64,000 nucleotides of DNA from NCBI GenBank assembly GCA_963576565.1, contig OY755045.1, positions 5,076,977 through 5,140,976 on the forward strand, in the 5' to 3' direction. The stretch comes from Aspidapion aeneum (taxonomy: Eukaryota > Arthropoda > Insecta > Coleoptera > Brentidae). The notes under the pieces are model-generated. The model saw only the letters and a list, made by a program, of their open reading frames with translations. It was not told the DNA's origin and ran no database searches. Each line of letters opens with the position of its first letter. Position 1 is the first letter of the stretch. A program made the translations under genes and the position numbers. This document shows, piece by piece, positions 57,690 through 64,000 of this stretch.

Positions 57690-58379
57690 ACAAGACGCTA
57701 GCCCTACCAAGTCCACTTCCAATCCCTGACTTCGCATGCGTAGATCTACCAATATTATTTACCTCATGTATTAGAATAGATGTACAGGGTGATTTTCACT
57801 TGAATGATTCTAACCACATGAAAATAGAAAGTTTCAAAAACCTAACCTAACGAAACCTAATCAGGTCTAATCGAACCGAACCAAAGCAAACTAAACCAAT
57901 ATTTTTTTTCAAAAAAAAAACTTTCCTGACTTCCTACCCGGGATCCTAGAGGATGTAAATCCGAACCGGACCGTACCGAACCGAACCTATCCAAACCTAA
58001 CCCTACCCAACTAAACCTAATTAGCAGTACGTGTTGTAGTTTAGTTTGGTTAGGTTAGGTTTGGTTCAGTTTAGTTAGGTTCGGTTTGGTTCGGTTCGGA
58101 TTCACATCCTCTAGGATCCCGGGCAAGAAGTCAGGAAAGTTTTTTTTTTGAAAAAAATTATTGGTTCAGTTTCCTTTGGTTCGGTTCGGTTAGATTTGAT
58201 TAGGTTTTGTTAGGTTAGGTTTTTGAAACTTTCTATTTTTATGTGGTTAGAATCATTCACGTGAAAATCACCCTATATTCATCTATTCTAATACATGAGA
58301 CATGAGGTAAATAATATTGGTAGATCTGCGCATGCGAAGTCAGGGATTGAAAGTGGACTTGGTAGCGCTAGCGTCTTGT
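57690..58379. mobile_element. Foldback / MULE-like element, copy 2, perfect 9-bp target duplication
   Basis: Ends ACAAGACGCTAGCCCTACC and GGTAGCGCTAGCGTCTTGT; long inverted repeats and GGTTCGG-rich core as in 15118-15797. GTCGCAGTT lies on both sides (57681-57689, 58380-58388). A 9-bp duplication with long terminal inverted repeats is the Mutator-like pattern. No transposase. Confidence 0.75.
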
Positions 58380-58535
58380 GTCGCAGTTGGGTACAAAATT
58401 TATGGGTATACCGACGACATGCATCAACTTTTAGTTTTGATGCCCAAAGCGCACTTACCAAATTATACAGTTTTGTATTTTTATGAATCAGGTTATTGGG
58501 TAATTTTGTACCCAACTGCGACTAGCAGTTAGGTG
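58380..58535. repeat. Hairpin split by the MULE-like element
   Basis: Joining 57678-57689 to 58389-58400 recreates an arm that is the perfect 24-bp inverse of 58507-58530 (core TTGTACCCAACTGCGACTAG). An outer imperfect pair is at about 57647 and 58525. This is a small MITE-like hairpin that served as target. Confidence 0.6.
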
Positions 58536-60023
58536 CTTTTTTTATTTATTATTTTTTTTATTTCCAACTTTTAAGTTTAGATTAGATTAGATTAGATAGA
58601 AATAGTCTTTATTTTCATATGCAATAATATACATAGAAATTGAGTCAGGTTCTTACAAAAATAAAAAACTTAAGCTACCTATATAAAGAGTGGATAACCA
58701 ACGACTAGTAACAAATAAAAGTCAGTAAAATTAAATAAAAATCTAACTAGCTAGAAGTAATAAATAGAGAATTGAGTTTAAAAAGTTTAAAATAATTTCA
58801 CAAACATTTGTGACTACTACACAAAGGTGCAATTTAGAAAAGTAAAAAAAAACAATTTAAAAAATAACACTTTTATTTAAACCGCTTTATTTAAAAAAGT
58901 TGAAAAATTCGTTAACATCGTACGGAGTTATTTCAATTAAAAGCTTTTTAGTTTTAGCTTTAAAACTGCTAAGATTAGTTGTCATTTTAATTAAGTTTAA
59001 TTCTTATTCAGCCTTATAGGGACACGGAAACTAGTAAAATGGTGTTTTTGAAATCGCTCTATATTTTTGAAAGTTATATCTACAAATATTACTAATAAGG
59101 GAAGCGGTGAGAAGGGAGGGAAAGGGACGGGGAACTAGAAAAATGGTGTTGGAAAAAAAATCCAAATGCGTGTGCAGAAAGAATTTTTAAAATCGCCCTA
59201 TATTTGATAAAATATGCAAATATGATTTTTAAAGAGGGTGGGGGGGGAATGACAGGAGGGGGATGGGTGGGTGCAGGAAGGACTACAAAGGAATACAGCA
59301 AATTAAATGACATTTGTAACGTGTGATCAAAGGAATTTCATTAAAATCGCCTGAAATTTAGGTAATTTGTATGCCTTAAAGCCTACATCATGTGACAATG
59401 TCTGACAACCGCCATGTTGATTCCTGTTTAAAAAAAATATAGCCTATAGCACCTTCGGGATCAGCAGCAATTGAACGACACCTTTTTTGTCAAAATCGGT
59501 TCAGCCGTTTAGCCGCTAGCGCGACACGCACATACATATTTACATACATACATACATACCCCAAGCGAAAAACATTACCCTTCATTTCGCCGTGCTGAAG
59601 TTGGGTAAAAAGAAACAAAGGTACCCACAATTTTCTTTAAATCAAATGATCTAGATTAGTCAGAAAATAAACTGTTTAAACCAAAAACGTTTAATTTCAA
59701 TTAAGTATTATAAAAGAATATTTTTTTTGGGACAACGATCCATTTTTGATGAAGAAAGTTAAGGCAAATCAAATAGCAAGTACTTAATTTTTTTTATTTG
59801 TCGAAATTGGCCATGAACGAATTGAATGATGACCTCATCAACGGATCGGGGCGACCTATAGAAACAAAATCGCGTCCAAATAAGGAAAGGTGATTCATTT
59901 TTAACAGACGGTATACATAATACTTATAGCAGAAGGTGCATGATATACACGGCGTTCTTAGAATATAATTACACAAAGGATCAAATTATCACCAGTTCGA
60001 TTTCAAAGAGTTTTGACCCATAT
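58536..60023. other. Chd64 intron 2, degenerate repeats only
   Basis: ACTAG(T/A)AAAATGGTGTT ... AAATCGC(T/C)CTATATTT recurs at about 59031 and 59137, a diverged ~110-bp duplication with G-rich spacers. At 59482-59570 AAAATCGGTTCAGCCGTTTA followed by (CATA)n resembles a TE end, also seen at 19510-19590. No exon. Confidence 0.4.
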
Positions 60024-61223
60024 CCCAACTAACATTTATAGTAGCGGCTACATGTTCTAAAGGCTTTGCTACTTTCTTATAGTAGAAATGTGGTGATCCC
60101 AACCAAAATTTGTTACTTTTTAGTTCTAACAACTATTTAGTATCAGGAAATAGTAGATGTTTCGTAAAAACGACCCTCTAAACTACTTCTTAGGATTGTT
60201 TCTTGATAGTCGATTCTGATAGTCTTCTCTACCACAATAGGACGTTGCTAAAGTTTTACTTTCTTTTTAGTCGTTATTTCGTAGTCGCCCTGACTTTTAT
60301 ATCCTACTTAATTACCACTAGAAAGTTAAGCTTCATTGGAGTCCCAAACAAGTGTATCCGACAACTACATTATAACTTTAATTTTTACCACAAAAGTTTG
60401 TGTCATCATAGTAACATCTGATGTAACAATGTAGACAAAATAACTTTTTGGATCAACTTTAAAGCCGCAACTACTTTCAAGTAACCTTTTCGACTATCAG
60501 GGAATATAGTTTGGGACGCCATGTTTTTATGTAAGAAAGAAAATTTAATATTTTTGTTGTCGTTTTATGAGCTCATATTAAAGAGCCATACTATTTTATA
60601 AACAAATTAGTTGAAGCTTACCAAAAATGCTCTTCTTAAGCACCATTTGTTGGAGTTAACTGTCGATTATGAAAACATAACCTCCAAAATCACAACACAA
60701 AAATGCCATCAGCTACCAGAAAACGGCTCAATTTTACGGGCGCACCGGTTTTTTGCAATATATATAATGCATGTTATACAAAAAACTTTGCGTCGCACTC
60801 GAATTTTGATCCTCTGCTCGTAAATTCTCACACTTTTGGATAACATAGTTCATATTATAACCATAACCAAACAAATAAACTAAGCGAGTCTGTTTACTGT
60901 TGTGTCCACCATATTGTGTAACAATTCTACCAAAAAGAAACGATTATATTATTTGCAACTACATCGCAACTTTTATGCCATTACGGAAAAAAAACAGCCT
61001 CTACGACGTAGTAGATACCTGGCTACGACGTAGTAGTGTAGTTGTTACTACAGTGACTTTAAACACTTGGCCAAGTAGTTATAACCAGAAATTGGTTCCC
61101 CACTTAGGGAATTATAACGTCGCTGTATGGTATACTGAGACGTAGCGGGAGTACGTTGCGGTTTCTTTTAAGAAATTCTTTCTAGTTGGGGTTTCGTCGT
61201 TACAACTTTAATTGTTTGTTGGG
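60024..61223 (+). mobile_element. 1.2-kb DNA element with CCCAAC termini, copy B
   Basis: Inverted, near-identical partner of 35350-36551. Ends CCCAACTAAC and GTTTGTTGGG. Contains CTACGACGTAG twice near 61000-61030. The shared frames (60203, 60611, 60900) differ by few residues from those in copy A, indicating recent amplification. Confidence 0.6.
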
Positions 61224-61671
61224 ATTGGAAAGTATAAAGTTTTAAATTTTACCGAAAGTTTTAAACCGAACCGAACCGAACCCCCAAAAAAAAATAGTTT
61301 TTTCCACACCTCTCATTTATTTAAATTCCTTTAACTGATGTAACGGGGTGTGTTATACATCGTTAGAGAGAACTTTTTATCAGCCTCATATTGCTTACTT
61401 AGTTGTTTTTTGCCAAGTAAAACTTTGCAAATAATTGGGAAAATACTGTAACAGAGCACTTTTGAGGGGAGTGAGAGGGGGGATGCCCCCTACCACCACT
61501 TTAAACAAGGTTAACTAGAAAAAGTGAGTTATAAGTTATTACCAACCAAAAATAATTTTTTACTTATTCTCATTTTTATTTACGGGTTTCAAAAATAAAT
61601 GTTCAACATTTTTGTTTAATTTAAGGATTTCTACAAACACATTTATTTTTATTTCAAGGCGGCTATTTAAA
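61224..61671. other. Chd64 intron 2, AT-rich
   Basis: Contains (CCGAA)n-like sequence at 61266-61281 and a G-rich patch near 61466. No gene. Confidence 0.35.
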
Positions 61672-62245
61672 AAAATACTCTGCCAATATATGGGCCCCTA
61701 AGCTCACACTAGGTACTATAGTTATAGTGTACGTGTGAGCTAATATAACTAAAAACTGAAATATATTTTATTCAACTCCAGACTAAATTACCTTTTGTTT
61801 GATACCACACAAGCCTTGTTTTGACTTTAACTCAAATTTTTGAAATCCACCCCCACCCTTAAAAAAAACAAAAACTAAAATGTATTTTGGTAAACTCCGG
61901 ACGCAATTACCTTTCGTTTGATATCACACACGCCATATTTTCACTTAAACTCTAATTTTTAAAATATACCCCCACCCTTTTTTTTTAAATAAGTTAAAAT
62001 GTATTTTGCTTAACTGCAGACTCAATTACCTTTCGTTTGATATCACACACGCCATATTTTCACATAAACTCTAATTTTTTAAATCTACCCCCACCCTTTT
62101 ATTTGGTTGTGTTCGGTGGATTTTGTTCATTTTTAAATGGGACTATCTCGACCCAAGACCCAGCCTACGTACCAAATTTCATTAAAATCGGCCAAGCGGT
62201 TTTTGAGTTATGCGCGTTGGTCGTTACAGACAGACATACAGACAC

Positions 62246-62280
<35 letters not shown>

Positions 62281-62281
62281 T

Positions 62282-62319
<38 letters not shown>

Positions 62320-62460
62320 GGCGCAACAAAAAAGTTTCAAAATCATCTGAAACGCAAAGATATATAAAAATTTTTGAAATCGGAGCAACTTTTTTTCTCT
62401 CGAAAAAATTAGGATCACCATAGCTCACACTACTATAATATAGTATATGTGTGAGCTAAT
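61672..62460 (-). mobile_element. (GTCT)n-bearing hairpin-ended element, copy 4 (inverted)
   Basis: Read on minus it has the same order as the other copies: TTAGCTCACAC hairpin (62460 downward), CTCCGATTTCAAA, a (GTCT)n array of about 95 bp (62319-62226), ACTCAAAAACCGCTT, GGGTGGGGGTA blocks and the GGCAGAGTATTTT end at about 61672. Confidence 0.75.
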
Positions 62461-63041
62461 ATATGTCTAGCTTAATAAGTATTTAACTGTATACAATGGG
62501 CTTTTAAACAAGAATATTTTTTTGGGAAAAGAATAGTGTTAGGGATAAAAAATACCACAATAAAATATAAAAAAATATTATAAAAATTTTCCCTTTTTTT
62601 TCGTACGCTAATGAAATGTGCACCACTGCCGTCAGAGGGTACTAAGGTACATCCTTGAAAAGGAAATTGTATCCGCTTAAAAAATGATCTGCAGAAGATT
62701 TTTGGAAAAGTTGACTGTTTTCGAGTTATTAGCAAAAAACCATCAAAAATCACGTTTAAATAGGGGAACCACCCCCCTGCCAGGGTAGCGGGGGGTGGTT
62801 CCCTTTCGTAAAGTGTTTGGGTGAGTCTTATGTCTAACCATACCAAGTGTGTTGCTTCTATCTTTAAACGCAGCATATGGCTTAAATCTCGGATGTAGGG
62901 CCTGAACTATATGTTTCTATTCGTATCTTAACACCTGCTAAATTAGTTTTTATTTTTTTAAGCAGTCTTCTTTATTGCCAGTAATACCTTTTTTCATATT
63001 TTTAATGTGATAAAATGGCTAATCTGTGTATTTTCTTTCAG
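62461..63041. other. Chd64 intron 2, 3' part
   Basis: A GC-rich inverted pair GGGGAACCACCCCCCTGCC / GGGGGGTGGTTCCC is at 62763-62802. The open frame at 62472-62876 (minus) has no recognisable domain. The stretch ends in the pyrimidine-rich TTTTCTTTCAG acceptor of the next exon. Confidence 0.4.
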
Positions 63042-63246
63042 ATTAGTAAACTCAATTCAATCCGGCATCGTCAAGAAAGTAAACAACTCGCAAATGGCTT
63101 TCAAATGTATGGAAAACATAAACGCCTTCTTAGAAGCAGCCAGACAGTTGGGAGTGCCGGCCCAGGAAACCTTCCAGACTGTCGACCTGTGGGAGAGGCA
63201 GAACCTCAACTCCGTCGTTATTTGTTTGCACTCCTTAGGAAGGAAG
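63042..63246 (+). CDS. Chd64: Chd64 coding exon 3, second half of the calponin-homology domain
   Basis: Acceptor TTTTCTTTCAG (63040-63041) and donor GTAGGG (63247). The first base completes the split Lys codon, then the frame reads LVNSIQSGIVKKVNNSQMAF, KCMENINAFLEAARQLGVPA, QETFQTVDLWERQNLNSVVI and CLHSLGRK. This segment is strongly Chd64-like: FKCMENI, GVP.QETFQ.VDLWE and QNLNSVVICL.SLGRK are family hallmarks. The C-terminal tail, with the short calponin-like repeat expected in about 55 more residues, lies beyond the right edge. Confidence 0.93.
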
Positions 63247-63309
63247 GTAGGGAGAGATCGAAAGTTTATTCAATTTTTTAGTTTCCAGTTGTTCTCTATA
63301 TTTCCAAAA

Positions 63310-63838
63310 GAGTGAAACCTCCTATAAGCGGACACTCAGGGTTTCGATGATTTTGTCCCCTTATTGGAGGTGTATGCTTATGAGAGGGAACTGCGAAATT
63401 TTAATGTATATTTATTAACAATTTTCGCTGCTTTGGTTTTTCCGATATTAAATTTTTCAGCGATCCTTCGTACTGATAGATGTTCCTTCTCCAAAATGTT
63501 AACAACTTCGATTTTTTCACGGAAACTATTACTATACTATTATTACTATTACTAGCCAACTGAACAATAAAAATAAAACACAGCAGTCCTGACGAATAAA
63601 ATATGTTGTAAACACGAAGAACGGACGGACCGAAAGAAGTAATTCTTCTGCTGTGCCATTGTCAGAGCTTCGCGTCCGGTTAAGTGAGGTTTCACAATAT
63701 TTTAGCCAAAAAAAGTTGTCCGGTTATAGGAGTGAATTTTACATGTAAGGAAGTCAGGAAAAGCTTGGTCCTAACAAATTTGTCCGCCTAAAGGGAGTGT
63801 CCCCTTAATAGAGGTGTCCGCAAGGAGAGGTTTCTCTG
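63310..63838 (-). mobile_element. pogo/Tigger-like element, short derivative
   Basis: AGTGAAACCTCCTATAAGCG at the left and CGCAAGGAGAGGTTTCTCTG at the right, with TAAGCGGACA and TCCGCCTAAAGGGAGTG subterminal motifs as at 19614-22317. On minus, about 63520-63390 encodes REKIEVVNIL and RRIAEKFNIGKTKAAKIV, the transposase N-terminal HTH. 529 bp, internally deleted, in Chd64 intron 3. Confidence 0.7.
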
Positions 63839-64000
63839 TATTCCAAAAAACTACTTTAAAATGATTTTGCCATTAACGTATTTTTTGCCGATTCCTGATT
63901 AATTCTTACGATCGCGTATTAAAATTCCATATACTATATGTACTGATATTAAGTTTAATTTTATTATTCATTAGATTGTTCCTCTGTGGTCTCTACCGTA
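63839..64000. other. Start of the remaining Chd64 intron 3
   Basis: AT-rich; no exon recognised before the window ends. Confidence 0.3.

Noticed and set aside
63015..63315. Two overlapping plus frames starting at 63007 and 63015
   Set aside because: Only 63042-63246 is coding, as Chd64 exon 3; the flanking parts are intron, and the second frame is a shadow.

Overview
This window is eukaryotic nuclear DNA, almost certainly from an insect with a large, AT-rich, repeat-laden genome. The order cannot be settled from the sequence alone. The evidence is GT-AG introns, a clear ortholog of the insect calponin-like gene Chd64, and a dense set of DNA transposons, MITEs, non-LTR retrotransposons and a Penelope-like element. 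There is no bacterial gene organisation, tRNA, rRNA or CRISPR array that I can see.

Only two host genes are supported. On the minus strand (12239 down to 7595) there is a complete 12-exon gene that I reconstruct as Fas-binding factor 1 (FBF1), a centriolar distal-appendage/transition-fibre coiled-coil protein. The exons join in frame to about 983 residues. On the plus strand the 5' two thirds of Chd64 (calponin/transgelin family) runs off the right edge. It has two alternative first coding exons (22869-22919 and 32609-32662), then shared exons at 56258-56394 and 63042-63246. Its first intron is therefore about 24-33 kb and holds most of the repeats.

Layout: 1-2922, nested DNA transposons including a PIF/Harbinger relic with both of its gene remnants; 3000-7000, short TIR MITEs and one (GTCT)n-bearing element; 7595-12239, FBF1; 12644-13872, a 5'-truncated LINE with a 12-bp target-site duplication; 14948-16655, a hAT element carrying a foldback element; 17096-18440, a ~169-bp satellite with an 840-bp higher-order period; 18966-22317, a hAT MITE and a pogo/Tigger-like element; 22869 to the end, Chd64 with introns full of hAT derivatives, LINE fragments, (GTCT)n elements, a P-like relic, a Penelope-like element and foldback MITEs.

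I see no new defence or metabolic system. The unusual content lies in the repeats: a four-copy element family whose (GTCT)n core reaches about 646 bp, with an empty-site comparison available inside this window; two hAT derivatives that both keep an open C-terminal dimerisation domain; higher-order organisation in the satellite; inverted 1.2-kb element copies 25 kb apart; several datable nested insertions; and two promoters for Chd64. All family and domain assignments were made by eye, with no database search.
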